A DNA stretch of 64,000 bases from Salinisphaera sp. G21_0 (lineage in GTDB: Bacteria; Pseudomonadota; Gammaproteobacteria; Pseudomonadales; Endozoicomonadaceae). Below, piece after piece: positions 1 to 10,421 of this stretch. The stretch covers positions 124,001 to 188,000 of the forward strand of contig NZ_JAGHQW010000004.1 in the NCBI RefSeq assembly GCF_017744115.1, given 5' to 3'. The notes below the pieces were generated by a model that did no database searches, was not told where the DNA came from, and worked only from the letters and a program-made list of their open reading frames with translations. Position 1 is the first letter of the stretch; each line of letters begins with the position of its first letter. The position numbers were made by a program, and so were the translations under genes.

Positions 1-83
1 CATAATAAGTCAAATACTTTCTGATCTTCCTGCAAAGACAACGGCCACTTACCTTTCAATTTAACATTCGCACACTACTGGTT

Positions 84-1343
84 ATGCATCTTACCGAACT
101 GAAGAAAAAGTCTGTTCCTGAACTTCTGGCGATAGCGAATGAAATGGGTCTCGAAAACCTTGCCCGTTCCAGGAAGCAGGATGTAATTTTCACCATACTC
201 AAACGCCATGCACGCAGTGGTGAAGATATCTATGGTGATGGTGTTCTGGAAATTCTCCAGGATGGTTTTGGTTTTCTCCGTTCCGCTGATAGTTCCTATC
301 TGGCGGGGCCGGACGATATTTATGTTTCCCCAAGTCAGATTCGCCGATTTAATCTGAGAACGGGCGATACGATCTCCGGGAAAATTCGTCCACCCAAGGA
401 GGGAGAAAGATATTTTGCCCTCCTCAAGGTGAATGAAATCAATTTTGACCAACCAGAAAATGCCCGCAATAAAATCCTGTTTGAAAACCTTACGCCATTG
501 TTTCCCCAGGACCGTCTCACTATGGAGATGGGCAATGGTGCAACAGAGGATTTAACCGCTCGAATTATCGACCTGGTAGCTCCCATTGGCAAAGGTCAGC
601 GTGGCCTGATTGTCTCTCCTCCTAAAGCGGGTAAAACACTGATGCTGCAAAATATTGCGGCAAACATTACCCGTAATAATCCGGAGTGCTACCTGATTGT
701 TCTGCTGATTGATGAGCGTCCGGAGGAAGTTACCGAAATGTCCCGTTCCGTGCGCGGTGAAGTGGTCGCCTCCACCTTCGATGAGCCTCCTTCACGTCAT
801 GTGCAGGTTGCTGAGATGGTGCTGGAAAAAGCCAAGCGTCTGGTAGAGCACAAGAAAGACGTGGTTATTCTGCTGGATTCCATTACCCGTCTGGCCCGTG
901 CTTACAACACCGTGATTCCCTCTTCCGGCAAGGTGCTTACGGGTGGTGTGGATGCTCATGCCCTTGAGCGTCCGAAGCGTTTCTTTGGTGCTGCCCGTAA
1001 CATTGAAGAGGGTGGCAGCCTGACCATTCTTGCAACCGCACTGGTTGATACCGGCTCCAAGATGGATGAGGTTATCTTTGAGGAATTCAAGGGTACCGGT
1101 AATATGGAACTCCATCTTGACCGTCGGGCGGCTGAAAAGCGGGTCTTCCCTGCTATTGGTATCAACAAGTCAGGCACTCGCCGTGAAGATCTGCTGACCA
1201 CGGAAGAAGAGCTTCAGCGTATGTGGATTCTGCGTAAAATCCTGCACCCAATGGATGAAATTCAGGCCATTGAATTCCTGCTGGACCGTATGAAGCACAC
1301 CAAGACGAATGAAGAATTCTTCCAGTCCATGAAACGGAAGTAA
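84..1343 (+). CDS. rho: transcription termination factor Rho
   Basis: RNA-dependent ATPase and helicase that ends transcription at Rho-dependent sites; a cytoplasmic homohexamer. The 419-residue protein has the normal family length and aligns with E. coli Rho from its first residues ([10 protein letters not shown]). It has an N-terminal helical and cold-shock-like RNA-binding region (about 1-130, with the [16 protein letters not shown] block) and a RecA-like ATPase domain with the Walker A motif PPKAGKT near residues 179-185 and the [11 protein letters not shown] segment. There is no strong ribosome binding site just upstream, but the start is fixed by homology. The gene is followed by a large hairpin and then ubiD, the same order as in Pseudomonas. 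Identification is secure. Confidence 0.98.
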   Translation: MHLTELKKKSVPELLAIANEMGLENLARSRKQDVIFTILKRHARSGEDIYGDGVLEILQDGFGFLRSADSSYLAGPDDIYVSPSQIRRFNLRTGDTISGKIRPPKEGERYFALLKVNEINFDQPENARNKILFENLTPLFPQDRLTMEMGNGATEDLTARIIDLVAPIGKGQRGLIVSPPKAGKTLMLQNIAANITRNNPECYLIVLLIDERPEEVTEMSRSVRGEVVASTFDEPPSRHVQVAEMVLEKAKRLVEHKKDVVILLDSITRLARAYNTVIPSSGKVLTGGVDAHALERPKRFFGAARNIEEGGSLTILATALVDTGSKMDEVIFEEFKGTGNMELHLDRRAAEKRVFPAIGINKSGTRREDLLTTEEELQRMWILRKILHPMDEIQAIEFLLDRMKHTKTNEEFFQSMKRK

Positions 1344-1646
1344 TTTTTATTCCCGCAGGAAGGGCTGTGATAAGGATATCGATCACTATCACAGTCTCTG
1401 CGGGGGATAAGGCCAAAAGCTCCCTGCAAGCCTATGAATCATTGCACAATTACCTGGTCACACTTTGACCTTTCAGTACGTTTATTTTGCTGCCTGGAAA
1501 GACCGTGAAAGGCAAGCTTCTGTTATTTGATCCTCATAATCAGACAGCAATAACCTCTTTATCATCTGTTTCAACTGACGTAGTTTTCCCTATTCAGGAG
1601 AAAACTGCCAAAGCCTGAAAAAGTCAGAGCCAAAGAAGAAATATTC
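1344..1646. other. rho-ubiD intergenic region with a large hairpin
   Basis: This gap of about 300 bases holds an inverted repeat at 1352-1404. The outer arms CCCGCAG/CTGCGGG (1352-1358, 1398-1404) and inner arms CTGTGATA/TATCACAG (1365-1372, 1387-1394) form a long interrupted stem directly after the rho stop. No T-run follows, so it is not a standard intrinsic terminator; it could stabilise the rho 3' end or pause transcription. The rest, up to ubiD, shows no recognisable gene. A weak AGGAG-like purine stretch lies near 1597, some distance before the ubiD start. Confidence 0.5.
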
Positions 1647-3116
1647 ATGAAATACAAGGATCTCCGGGATTTCATTGATCAGCTGGAAAAACAGGGGGAA
1701 CTCAGGCGAATCACGTTTGAAGTTGACCCGGTTCTGGAAATGACTGAAATCTGTGATCGAACCCTGAAAAAAGGGGGCCCCGCCCTATTGTTTGAAAACC
1801 CCAAAGGCTTCGATATGCCCGTGTTGGCGAACCTGTTTGGTACGCAGAAGCGGGTTGCCCTGGGGATGGGGCAGAAGGATATCGGTGCACTGAGAGAAGT
1901 GGGTGAGCTGTTGGCCTACCTGAAAGAGCCGGATCCTCCAAAAGGCTTGAGAGATGCCATCGAAAAGCTGCCGCTGTTCAGGCAGGTGCTGAACATGGGA
2001 CCAAAGGTGGTTAAATCGGCACCTTGTCAGGAGGTGGTACTGCAAGGTGATGATATTGATTTAACCCGGCTGCCAATTCAGACTTGCTGGCCTGGGGATG
2101 CCGCACCATTGATTACCTGGCCCCTGGTCATTACCCGTGGCCCGGAAAAAGAACGCCAGAACCTGGGTATTTATCGTCAGCAGCTGCTTGGCAAGAATAA
2201 ATTAATCATGCGCTGGTTATCCCATCGGGGTGGGGCGCTTGATTTCAGGGATTGGCAGAAAAAATACCCGGATACCCCTTTTCCGGTATCGGTGGCTTTA
2301 GGCGCTGACCCCGCGACCATTCTTGGTGCTGTGACACCGGTCCCTGACTCATTATCAGAATATGCGTTTGCCGGTCTGTTGAGGGGCAGAAAAACCGAGT
2401 TAACCAAAAGTCGCACGAATGATTTGCAGGTTCCTGCCAGTGCCGAGATTGTCCTTGAAGGTTTTATCTATCCCGGGGAGATGGCGGATGAGGGCCCATA
2501 CGGCGATCATACTGGCTATTACAACGAGGTTGAGTCATTCCCGGTGTTTACGGTTGAATGTGTGACACACCGGCGTAACCCCATTTATCACAGCACCTAT
2601 ACAGGGCGCCCGCCGGATGAACCGGCAATACTGGGATTGGCTTTTAACGAAATATTCGTCCCTATTCTCAAGAAGCAGTTTCCTGAAATTGTTGATTTTT
2701 ATTTACCGCCAGAGGGTTGCTCTTATCGGCTGGCAGTCGTTACCATGCGTAAGGAGTATCCGGGGCATGCCAAGCGGGTTATGTTGGGTGTCTGGTCATT
2801 CCTGCGACAGTTTATGTATACCAAATTTGTGATTGTGACCGATGATGATGTCAATGCCAGGGACTGGAATGATGTGATATGGGCAATGACTACCCGTATG
2901 GACCCGAAAAGAGACTCAGTCTTCATTGACAACACGCCCATTGATTACCTGGATTTTGCTTCTCCCGTTGCCGGGCTGGGATCAAAGGTTGGCTTTGATG
3001 CCACCAACAAGTGGGAAGGTGAAACCAGTCGAGAGTGGGGAGCAGCCATTTCGATGACAGATACCATTAAACATCGGGTTGATGCTATTTGGGATCAGCT
3101 TGGTATTGATAAGTAG
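1647..3116 (+). CDS. ubiD: 4-hydroxy-3-polyprenylbenzoate decarboxylase UbiD
   Basis: Prenylated-FMN-dependent decarboxylase that removes the carboxyl group of 4-hydroxy-3-polyprenylbenzoate in ubiquinone synthesis. The 489 residues are close to E. coli UbiD (about 497) and align along the whole length, including the block [14 protein letters not shown] around the cofactor-binding centre and the C-terminal [15 protein letters not shown] segment. The start MKYKDLRDF matches the family. The partner UbiX, which makes the prenylated FMN, is not in the window. The gene lies between rho and a Fre-type flavin reductase in the same orientation; coupling of a flavin reductase to a flavin-requiring decarboxylase is plausible but inferred. 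Confidence 0.97.
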   Translation: MKYKDLRDFIDQLEKQGELRRITFEVDPVLEMTEICDRTLKKGGPALLFENPKGFDMPVLANLFGTQKRVALGMGQKDIGALREVGELLAYLKEPDPPKGLRDAIEKLPLFRQVLNMGPKVVKSAPCQEVVLQGDDIDLTRLPIQTCWPGDAAPLITWPLVITRGPEKERQNLGIYRQQLLGKNKLIMRWLSHRGGALDFRDWQKKYPDTPFPVSVALGADPATILGAVTPVPDSLSEYAFAGLLRGRKTELTKSRTNDLQVPASAEIVLEGFIYPGEMADEGPYGDHTGYYNEVESFPVFTVECVTHRRNPIYHSTYTGRPPDEPAILGLAFNEIFVPILKKQFPEIVDFYLPPEGCSYRLAVVTMRKEYPGHAKRVMLGVWSFLRQFMYTKFVIVTDDDVNARDWNDVIWAMTTRMDPKRDSVFIDNTPIDYLDFASPVAGLGSKVGFDATNKWEGETSREWGAAISMTDTIKHRVDAIWDQLGIDK

Positions 3117-3176
3117 CATATAGCTTCAGGAAGCGCGGGGTTCCTGAAGTTTTAAGCGTTAGAGGTAGCGGTATTC

Positions 3177-3905
3177 GTGCAGAACAACCCAGTTTCCACC
3201 CAGTCTTGCCAGGTTGCAAATCTTCAGTTGTTATCGGAAGGTATTTACCGTGTCATCCTCAAGCCTCATCAGGGCTATTTCCCGGACTATCGGGCAGGGC
3301 AGTACCTTGAGATTCTCCTGGCAGGTGATGAAGCCTGCGCGTTCTCAATAGCCAGTCCTCCGGTTCCCGGCCAAAAGGAGCTGGAATTACATATTCAAAA
3401 GTTATCTTCCAGCGCTAATTCCATTGAGCTATTCAATGAGCTTGAGCAGGGGAGCATTTCAATCCGAATGCCAAAAGGTCAGTGCTTTCTTGACAGTGTT
3501 CCGGATAAACCACTGGTGTTTATCGCTGCGGGTACCGGATTTGCCCAGATGAAAAGCATGATTGAGTTCTCACTGAACAAGCCAGGGCATCAAGATATCT
3601 ACCTGTATTGGGGGGCTCGTTCGCCAGAAGGGTTTTATATGCCTAATCTTCCCATTCACTGGGCTTCTTCTCAATTTCACTACCACCCTGTAGTCAGTGA
3701 TGCGCTTGGAGAAGCGGGCTGGCAAGGGCGTCATGGGCTTTTGTTTGAGGCGGTTATAGACGACAAAAACCTTCTCCTTGGCAGTGAAGTCTTTATCAGC
3801 GGATCTCCGCAGATGGTTTATGCAACATTTGATGCACTGGTAGCGGAAAATTTCCAGGCGAAAAATATTCACTCTGATGTCTTTGCATACGCGCCGAGAT
3901 CTTGA
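3177..3905 (+). CDS. fre: NAD(P)H-flavin reductase (Fre/LuxG type)
   Basis: Soluble ferredoxin-reductase-fold enzyme expected to reduce free flavins with NAD(P)H. The 242 residues hold an N-terminal FAD/FMN barrel (about 10-105) and a C-terminal nucleotide-binding domain with AAGTGFAQMKS near residues 118-127 and a late SGSPQMVYA block. The start is a GTG at 3177, 60 bases after ubiD. The flavin-binding motif usually read as R-P-F-S in Fre is C-A-F-S here (residues 54-57), so the arginine that normally contacts flavin phosphate is missing; the enzyme may have shifted flavin preference. Position after ubiD is conserved in Pseudomonas-like genomes. The exact substrate cannot be set from sequence. 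Confidence 0.88.
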   Translation: MQNNPVSTQSCQVANLQLLSEGIYRVILKPHQGYFPDYRAGQYLEILLAGDEACAFSIASPPVPGQKELELHIQKLSSSANSIELFNELEQGSISIRMPKGQCFLDSVPDKPLVFIAAGTGFAQMKSMIEFSLNKPGHQDIYLYWGARSPEGFYMPNLPIHWASSQFHYHPVVSDALGEAGWQGRHGLLFEAVIDDKNLLLGSEVFISGSPQMVYATFDALVAENFQAKNIHSDVFAYAPRS

Positions 3906-3946
3906 TAAGGCTTAATCACATCGACAGTAGAAAATTCATATAGTTT

Positions 3947-3992
3947 AATAAAAACGACAGTATTTTTTATTTGAAAACTGTCGTTTTTTATT
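3947..3992 (+). terminator. intrinsic terminator after the flavin reductase gene
   Basis: Arms 3947-3961 and 3977-3992 form a near-perfect stem (AATAAAAACGACAGT paired with ACTGTCGTTTTTTATT) around a 15-base loop, with the A-rich and T-rich ends giving a run of six T after the GC core. It closes the rho-ubiD-fre block. The A-rich 5' arm means it could also work on the opposite strand. Confidence 0.85.
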
Positions 3993-4043
3993 AAGCCGTG
4001 GAAAAAGCCCGTCCCTTGTCTATATTCAAATCGAGTATAATCA

Positions 4044-4712
4044 ATGCAAGGTACGGTATTCAGTATGCAACCATCACCCTCAAAAACAGATCAGGCAGGA
4101 TTAAAAAATAGTCGGGTCCGGCAGAAAAACATTCAAATTATTCTTCAAGCCGCAGAAGATGAGTTTGTCGCCAGCGGATTTAAGGGAGCGTCTATTCGCG
4201 ATATTGCCCATCGGGCTGGCTTGCCAAAAGCGAATGTGCACTACTATTTCAATAGTAAGGTTGAGCTGTACGGTGCGGTGCTCAATCACATCATGGAGCT
4301 ATGGCAGTCTGTTTTCAGTGGCCTCAACCCGGATGATGATCCTGAAACGTCATTAAGACAATTTATCAGGGCCAAAATGAAATATGTTCTGGCTCATTCA
4401 AATGCATCCCGCATATTCAGTAGTGAAATACTGCATGGAGGGCAGCATATTAAAGAGCATTTACAGCCTTTTAATGACTGGATTCAGGAAAAATCCGAGG
4501 TTATTAATGGTTGGATTGCCCAGGGTAAGATGAGACCGGTTGATCCTGTTCATCTGTTATTTACCATCTGGGCAACGACTCAATACTACGTCGACTATGG
4601 TCCCCAGGTTGCTTCTGTTCTGGGTAAAGAGGACCTGGATGCCGAGGACGTGGAAGCCTATACCGAAAGTGTCTGCCAGATGATACTGGGTGGCTGTGGA
4701 ATCAATAACTAA
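4044..4712 (+). CDS. TetR-family regulator, RutR-like
   Basis: One-component DNA-binding repressor. The N-terminal helix-turn-helix (about residues 25-70, with GASIRDIAHRAGLPKANVHYYF) is followed by a ligand-binding domain that resembles E. coli RutR, notably EKSEVINGWIAQGKMRPVDP and the LFTIWATTQYYVDY block. RutR senses uracil and controls pyrimidine catabolism; whether this homologue does the same is unknown, as no rut genes are nearby. A perfect TATAAT at 4036-4041 lies immediately before the first ATG (4044). If it is the -10 box, the true start would be the ATG at 4065 (MQPSPSK). Confidence 0.85.
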   Translation: MQGTVFSMQPSPSKTDQAGLKNSRVRQKNIQIILQAAEDEFVASGFKGASIRDIAHRAGLPKANVHYYFNSKVELYGAVLNHIMELWQSVFSGLNPDDDPETSLRQFIRAKMKYVLAHSNASRIFSSEILHGGQHIKEHLQPFNDWIQEKSEVINGWIAQGKMRPVDPVHLLFTIWATTQYYVDYGPQVASVLGKEDLDAEDVEAYTESVCQMILGGCGINN

Positions 4713-4812
4713 TAAAAACTTTTATAACGCTCTTTCAGTCGTCACATTTTTCCATGGGGGAAGATCATCGGAATAAGCCTTGAAAGGCTTATCCGAAAAG
4801 ACGCTTAATAAT

Positions 4813-4832
4813 TCTGCAGGTTACCCTGCAGA
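4813..4832 (-). other. short perfect hairpin over the parC stop codon
   Basis: TCTGCAGG (4813-4820) and CCTGCAGA (4825-4832) form a perfect 8-bp stem with a 4-base loop that contains the parC stop codon. On the minus strand it is followed by ATTATTAAGCG and then a short T-run further on, so it may act as a weak terminator or a 3'-end stabiliser. Confidence 0.5.
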
Positions 4833-7076
4833 CATCACTTCAACCTTATCCACTTTCTGAAAACCTCTGGGAAGCTTGTTGCCACGTCTTCCCCGCTCGC
4901 CACGATAATGCTCAAGGTCTGTGGTTTTCAGAGTCACATGGCGTTTGCCCGCAAAGAGTGTCAGCGCATCACCGTCATTGATGATGGCAAGCTGAGTCAT
5001 CAGCTCACTTCTCTCGGCTGCACGGGCAGAGGCAATATTAATAATTTTATTGCCTTTCCCCCTGCCAAGCTTGGGAAGGTCCTGCAATGGGAATACCAAC
5101 ATTCGCCCTTCATTGGTGATGGCGGCCAGCATCGGGTTGTTGCCGCTTACGGGTATTGGTGTCAGTACATGGGCATTTTTGGGCAGTGTCAGCAGGGTTT
5201 TTCCAGCCTTGTTTTTACTGACCATATCGGAAAATTGCACAATGAAACCATAACCCGCATCACTGGCCAGCAGATAACAATCACTGGCGTCACCAACACA
5301 CAAACCTTCAAAGGTTGCGCCGGAGGGAGGGTTGACTCGTCCGGTTAATGGTTCACCCTGCCCTCTTGCCGAAGGCAGCGTATGGGTCAGAACGGAGTAG
5401 GCTCGCCCGGTAGAATCGAGAAATACTGAAGTCTGGTTGCTCCGCCCTTTTGCAGATAAACGATAGCCGTCGCCAGATTTATAATTAAGCGTCAATGGAT
5501 CGACATCATGACCTTTGGCGCAGCGTACCCAGCCTTTATTTGACAGTACGATGGTGACAGATTCAGAAATCATCAGATCTGATTGTGATAATGCCTGGGC
5601 TTCAGATCTTACGACGATGGGAGAACGACGATCGTCGCCAAAGCTTTCAGCATCCGCTTTGAGCTCTTTTTTTATAAGCGTCTTAAGACGTCTTTCTGAT
5701 CCCAGGGTCAATTCAAGTGAATTGCGCTCCCGCTCCAGGTCGTCCTGCTCTGCGCGAATCTTTACTTCTTCAAGTTTGGCCAGATGTCGCAATTTGAGGT
5801 CAAGGATGGCTTCGGCCTGAATGTCAGAAAGTCCAAAGCGCTCCATCAGAATAACTTTGGGTTTATCTTCAGTACGGATGATTTCGATAATTTCATCAAT
5901 ATTCAAAAAGGCGATCATCAAACCTTCAAGAATATGAAGTCTGCTGAGTACTTTATCCAGCCGGTGTTGTAAACGGCGACGTACCGTTTCACTCCGCCAG
6001 GTAAGCCACTCGCCCAGCATTTTGTCGAGCGCCTTAACCTGAGGGCGTCCATCAACACCGATCATGTTCATATTAACCCGGTAGGTTTTTTCCAGGTCAG
6101 TGGTGGCAAACAGGTGGTTCATCAGGCTGTCGGTATCTACCCGGTTGGACTTGGGAACGATCACCAGACGAGTCGGATTCTCATGGTCGGATTCATCCCG
6201 CAGGTCAGCGACCATTGGCAGCTTTTTGGCCTGCATCTGCGCTGCGATTTGCTCCAGAACCTTTGCCCCGGATGCCTGGTGTGGCAGGGCCGTCACCACA
6301 ATATCACCACTTTCCTGCTGGTAGACCGCGCGCATTCGTAAAGAGCCCCTGCCCGACTCATACATTTTGATCAGGTCTGACCGAGGGGTAATCAGCTCAG
6401 CTTCCGTTGGAAAATCAGGCCCCTGAATATGTTCACAAAGCTCGGCAACACCGGCCCTTGGGTTCTCCAAAAGGTGAATACAGGCGTTGGCCACTTCACG
6501 CAGATTGTGCGGTGGAATGTCGGTTGCCATCCCGACAGCAATACCGGTGGTACCATTCAGCAGCAGGTTTGGTAAGCGGGCTGGCAGTATGGATGGCTCT
6601 TCCAGTGTTCCGTCAAAGTTTGGTACCCAGTCCACTGTTCCCTGGCCGAGCTCCCCCAGTAATGAGTCAGCATATTTAGCGAGACGGGACTCGGTATAAC
6701 GCATGGCGGCAAAGGATTTGGGGTCATCAGGCGAGCCCCAGTTGCCCTGTCCATCCACCAGTGGGTAGCGATAGGAAAAAGGTTGTGCCATCAACACCAT
6801 GGCTTCGTAGCAGGCGCTGTCTCCGTGTGGATGAAACTTACCGAGCACATCACCCACGGTACGGGCAGACTTTTTGAACTTGGCGGTATTTTTCAAGCCA
6901 AGCTCGCTCATTGCATAGACAATGCGTCTCTGGACAGGTTTGAGGCCATCCCCTATATGAGGCAGGGCACGATCCAGGATGACGTACATGGAGTAATTCA
7001 GGTACGCGTTCTCGGTATACGCTCTCAGGGACTGACGCTCAACTCCATCGTCGCCAATAATGATCTGCTCCGCCAT
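4821..7076 (-). CDS. parC: DNA topoisomerase IV subunit A
   Basis: Breakage-reunion subunit of topoisomerase IV, which unlinks daughter chromosomes. At 751 residues it is the length of E. coli ParC and aligns throughout. The catalytic tyrosine is in AAMRYTES (about residue 127). The quinolone-resistance region [12 protein letters not shown] keeps the wild-type serine and glutamate (about residues 87 and 91, equivalent to E. coli S80 and E84). The C-terminal half is a GyrA-like pinwheel with repeats such as [16 protein letters not shown]. The partner gene parE is not in this window. Identification is secure. Confidence 0.97.
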   Translation of the reverse strand: MAEQIIIGDDGVERQSLRAYTENAYLNYSMYVILDRALPHIGDGLKPVQRRIVYAMSELGLKNTAKFKKSARTVGDVLGKFHPHGDSACYEAMVLMAQPFSYRYPLVDGQGNWGSPDDPKSFAAMRYTESRLAKYADSLLGELGQGTVDWVPNFDGTLEEPSILPARLPNLLLNGTTGIAVGMATDIPPHNLREVANACIHLLENPRAGVAELCEHIQGPDFPTEAELITPRSDLIKMYESGRGSLRMRAVYQQESGDIVVTALPHQASGAKVLEQIAAQMQAKKLPMVADLRDESDHENPTRLVIVPKSNRVDTDSLMNHLFATTDLEKTYRVNMNMIGVDGRPQVKALDKMLGEWLTWRSETVRRRLQHRLDKVLSRLHILEGLMIAFLNIDEIIEIIRTEDKPKVILMERFGLSDIQAEAILDLKLRHLAKLEEVKIRAEQDDLERERNSLELTLGSERRLKTLIKKELKADAESFGDDRRSPIVVRSEAQALSQSDLMISESVTIVLSNKGWVRCAKGHDVDPLTLNYKSGDGYRLSAKGRSNQTSVFLDSTGRAYSVLTHTLPSARGQGEPLTGRVNPPSGATFEGLCVGDASDCYLLASDAGYGFIVQFSDMVSKNKAGKTLLTLPKNAHVLTPIPVSGNNPMLAAITNEGRMLVFPLQDLPKLGRGKGNKIINIASARAAERSELMTQLAIINDGDALTLFAGKRHVTLKTTDLEHYRGERGRRGNKLPRGFQKVDKVEVMSAG

Positions 7077-7190
7077 GCTTAAACCTGTGTCAGGACTCTG
7101 ATAATAAATCCATCATGATAACAAGTATCTTTCTTGTTCTAAAAGTTATGGTGTTATCACAATAAGATTTTTTAACCACATTGGCAGAAA

Positions 7191-8651
7191 TCAAAGAGAT
7201 TCGATAAAAGCCACCAGGGCCTTGCGCTCACGGATATTCATCTTTAACACATTGCCCCGGGATTGTTTTGCTTCACCGCCATGCCAGAGGATAGCTTCCA
7301 TTAAGCTTCTGGCGCGACCATCATGCAGGAAGCCGGTTCTTCGATCCAAAAGCTGGGTATGGCCAATACCCCAGAGCGCCGGTGTGCGCCATTCTCTCCC
7401 GGTGGCCAGAAACTCCGGACGCCCATCAGCAAGCCCCTCCCCCATATCATGCAGAAGAAAATCACTGTAAGGCCAGATCAGCTGATTAGCCTGCTCCTCC
7501 TCAATAACCGTCATGGCGGTTTCCGATTGAACATCCATAGACGCCGTTCGGAAACTGGGTTGATGACAGCCCGCGCAACCCGCTTCATTAAATAATTTCT
7601 TGCCCTTTAGCACCTCTGGCTTTTTGGCATTGGTGCGAACAGGAACCCCCACATTACGGCTGTAAAATACCACTTTATCCAGAACAAAGTCAGACACATC
7701 TGGTGCCGCACCGCTGGGAGCCGCCAGGCAATCCTTTTGCCACTCAGTACAGGATTCATCCGGGAACAGGCTGGTGGTCAGCCCCATATCCCCGTTGAAT
7801 GCCGCAGCCGACTGCTGTCGCAGAGTTGGAACCCCTGCTTTCCAACCGAACCGGCCAATGGATGTTCTCTGCTTCTGGATATCCCAGACCCGGTTGGCCC
7901 TGCCTGAAATACCGTCACCATTCTGATCTTCAGGGTCTTCATTAGTCAGCAGACTCTTCTCGGAAATGGCTTCCAGCAGACCGATGCCAATCATTGACGG
8001 CGTAATCCGCATGGATATCATGGTGTTTTCAGCCATGGGACCATAGCCAAGGTTTTCCATGGTGAATATGGGTTTTCTAAGCTCAATCTGATGGCCATCT
8101 GCGAAAGCTACCTTGAAATATTCAAAGGTAACCCTGACCCTCCCTTCAGGCTTCACACCCTCAAGGGCATTAACCTGCAGCTGTCCACCGTAGGTAGGCT
8201 CAGGAATCACGCCTGATTTTTTCAAGCGTCTCTTCTGCTCATCAGTGATGGCGGGAATGCTGAGCCGAACCAGAACCGATGCATCGGTCACCTCTCCATC
8301 TTCTGGTGCATGCCCTCTTCGATCATGAATATGGCAACCGCTGCAGCTGGCGGTATGAAACAGAGGCCCTAACCCATCCGAAGCCAGATCATCCCCGGAT
8401 TCCGGTTGCCAGTCCTGGCGGAACAGCGCATTGCCTTTATGAAAGTTTAAACGGTTAAATACCGGCATATTGGCTGAAGGCTTGGCAATGGTATTAAACC
8501 CGGAAACCCAAACAGAAGCAGCGCCACCAGGCATGTTTTCACCCGTCTGGAACTGTTCATAAGCAGGCCGATTCTTAGAGTCTTCGGAAAAATCACAGCC
8601 AGCCAGCAAAAACAGCAGACTTAAGACGATGAAAAAGGGGTTATTAGCCAT
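7191..8651 (-). CDS. di-heme oxidoreductase lipoprotein (DUF1111 / COG3488)
   Basis: Putative periplasmic c-type cytochrome of the di-heme oxidoreductase family, related to the di-heme peroxidase MauG group. The ATG at 8651 gives a lipoprotein signal (FIVLSLLFLLAGC, cysteine about residue 19) and has AAGGA five bases upstream; longer starts add residues before the signal peptide and are unlikely. Two heme motifs are seen: CSGCH (about 103-107) and CAGCH (about 359-363). The C-terminal TGFLHDGRARSLMEAILWHGG block is typical of the family. An acidic DQNGDGISG segment (about 242-250) resembles a calcium loop. In other bacteria such genes sit with imelysin iron-uptake genes; none is seen here, and the substrate is unknown. 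Confidence 0.85.
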   Translation of the reverse strand: MANNPFFIVLSLLFLLAGCDFSEDSKNRPAYEQFQTGENMPGGAASVWVSGFNTIAKPSANMPVFNRLNFHKGNALFRQDWQPESGDDLASDGLGPLFHTASCSGCHIHDRRGHAPEDGEVTDASVLVRLSIPAITDEQKRRLKKSGVIPEPTYGGQLQVNALEGVKPEGRVRVTFEYFKVAFADGHQIELRKPIFTMENLGYGPMAENTMISMRITPSMIGIGLLEAISEKSLLTNEDPEDQNGDGISGRANRVWDIQKQRTSIGRFGWKAGVPTLRQQSAAAFNGDMGLTTSLFPDESCTEWQKDCLAAPSGAAPDVSDFVLDKVVFYSRNVGVPVRTNAKKPEVLKGKKLFNEAGCAGCHQPSFRTASMDVQSETAMTVIEEEQANQLIWPYSDFLLHDMGEGLADGRPEFLATGREWRTPALWGIGHTQLLDRRTGFLHDGRARSLMEAILWHGGEAKQSRGNVLKMNIRERKALVAFIESL

Positions 8652-8939
8652 GATCATCCTTGAAATCAATCCTTCATAACAATTGCTGCCACCGCAGTAG
8701 GGCAGTCTATTCTCGGACAGCCTCCCAGGAGGCAGTCGCACAATGAGCGTGCTTTAGATAGAAGCTTTCTTCCTGTGTTATTTTTGTTTTTCAGTCATGC
8801 TGGTAATCGGCAAAAACCTGATAATGATCAATAAACCAGTCAGGACAATTTACCGATTGGGACAGGTAAATGAGTCATCTGTTCAGAGGTCAAGGCGCTG
8901 AACACACCGCAAACCATAACAACAAGACCAATGTTGGAT

Positions 8940-10283
8940 TTATAGTTTTTTTCCAGTGGCCAGCCTGGGCTGTTTGCCAGAAAGTCCCATGGCGTACTTC
9001 ATCACCTGGTTGATCGCGGGTGACAGCTTGCCAGCCAGAGTCAGGCCGAGATTTCGCAGAAGCTGCAGCGGTTTACTCTGATTACTGAAGGTATGGTAAA
9101 AAGCATCCATGGTATTCATCATCAAGGCATTATCGCTTCGCCTGGCCTGTTCATAACGGGCAAGAACCTCCGTGCTTCCGGGGTTTTCACCGGCCCTCAA
9201 GGCATCCACCAGAATTTCAATCAGCCAGGCGGCATCCTGCAAACCCAGGTTTACCCCCTGTCCTGCCAAGGGGTTTATCGTGTGAGCGGCATCGCCGGCA
9301 AGCACGACCCCCTGGCGAAAATATTCAGTAACATGGCGGCGGGCAATAGGAAAAGCACCACGCTCATGGAGCTGAATAACATCAGGCAGTTCAGCAGGAA
9401 ATGTGGTTGCCAGCGCTTCAATGAAGGCCTCTTTGGACAGTGCCAGCAGTTCCCGAACTTTCTCCGGATGGTTATACCAGACAATCGATCCGTAACTTCT
9501 GCCGTTAATATCCGGCAGTGGCAAAAAGGCCTCCGGGCCTGTCGGGGTAAAGGCCTGCCAGGTAATGTCCTGACAACCACCGGCAATTTCAACCGTTGCT
9601 ACCAGGCATTGCTGCTCATAGTCCCGTTGGTTCATGGCCAGCCCGGCAGCCTGGCGAACCCGTGAGTTAGCACCGTCTGCCCCCACTAAAAGATCACCGG
9701 AAAAGCGACGGCCATCGGACAACTCAATCACCGGGGGCGTCGAAGAGGTATGAATGGTTTGAATACTGACCGGGCAGAAAAAAGAGACGGATGGGTAGGA
9801 TTTGATGGCTTCTAACAGACCTGACTGAGTCACCCGGTTTTCAACAATAAAACCCAGCTGCAAGTGATTAATCTGTCTGGCGTCAAACATCACCCGGTTT
9901 GCCCTTGAATCTATCTCTTTGCCAAAAGGGGAGTGCAGTTTTTCCCAGACCGCCATACGACGATACGGCGTCATACGCATGGACTGCATATGTGGCCATG
10001 CACCCAGTTGGCGAAGAATTTCCTCCGATGCAGTGCTTAGTGCAGATACTCGCAATTCGGGTAGTGCTTCCGCCGGTAATGGCGATGGCTTACATTGGTC
10101 AAATACGGCAACCCTTATTCCCTGCTGGCCGAGGCCACAGGCAATCGTGGCACCCACCATACCTCCACCGACAATAAGTACATCGTAGTGTTGCTGGTCA
10201 TCACTTTGTCCGGAAGCGTCTGTTCTTTTCATAAGCAAGCATTGTATGTAAGCGTCATAAACCCGTGCAGCAGCGCACACCAT
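8940..10283 (-). CDS. ubiF: ubiquinone biosynthesis FAD-dependent hydroxylase, UbiF-like
   Basis: Flavoprotein monooxygenase of the UbiH/UbiI/UbiF group that hydroxylates the ubiquinone ring. It has the N-terminal FAD motif VLIVGGGMVGA, the mid-protein GADGANSRVRQAAG motif and GDAAHTINPLAGQGVNLG near the C-terminus. The C-terminal run with FYHTFSN and LLRNLGL resembles E. coli UbiF (last ring hydroxylation) more than UbiI or UbiH. That subfamily call is by eye. The first ATG (10283) has GGGAAG upstream; an internal ATG at 10232 (MKRTDAS) would remove a 17-residue non-conserved leader. Confidence 0.82.
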   Translation of the reverse strand: MVCAAARVYDAYIQCLLMKRTDASGQSDDQQHYDVLIVGGGMVGATIACGLGQQGIRVAVFDQCKPSPLPAEALPELRVSALSTASEEILRQLGAWPHMQSMRMTPYRRMAVWEKLHSPFGKEIDSRANRVMFDARQINHLQLGFIVENRVTQSGLLEAIKSYPSVSFFCPVSIQTIHTSSTPPVIELSDGRRFSGDLLVGADGANSRVRQAAGLAMNQRDYEQQCLVATVEIAGGCQDITWQAFTPTGPEAFLPLPDINGRSYGSIVWYNHPEKVRELLALSKEAFIEALATTFPAELPDVIQLHERGAFPIARRHVTEYFRQGVVLAGDAAHTINPLAGQGVNLGLQDAAWLIEILVDALRAGENPGSTEVLARYEQARRSDNALMMNTMDAFYHTFSNQSKPLQLLRNLGLTLAGKLSPAINQVMKYAMGLSGKQPRLATGKKL

Positions 10284-10421
10284 TTATCTTCCCGATCAGG
10301 ATCTTTTCACCGGGAATGGAATTAGTCAAATGAAGTGTCCGGGGGGCCTTCTGGGCGAAGATGCTATTGGCTGAGAAGGGATTATTGTGAGAGGACGTTA
10401 ACGGCAGTCCGTTGATGGCCT

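Noticed and set aside
8819-8833. Fur-like site TGATAAT-G-ATCAATA upstream of the di-heme lipoprotein gene
   Set aside because: Only one half matches the consensus well and the site is about 170 bases from the start; too weak to call.
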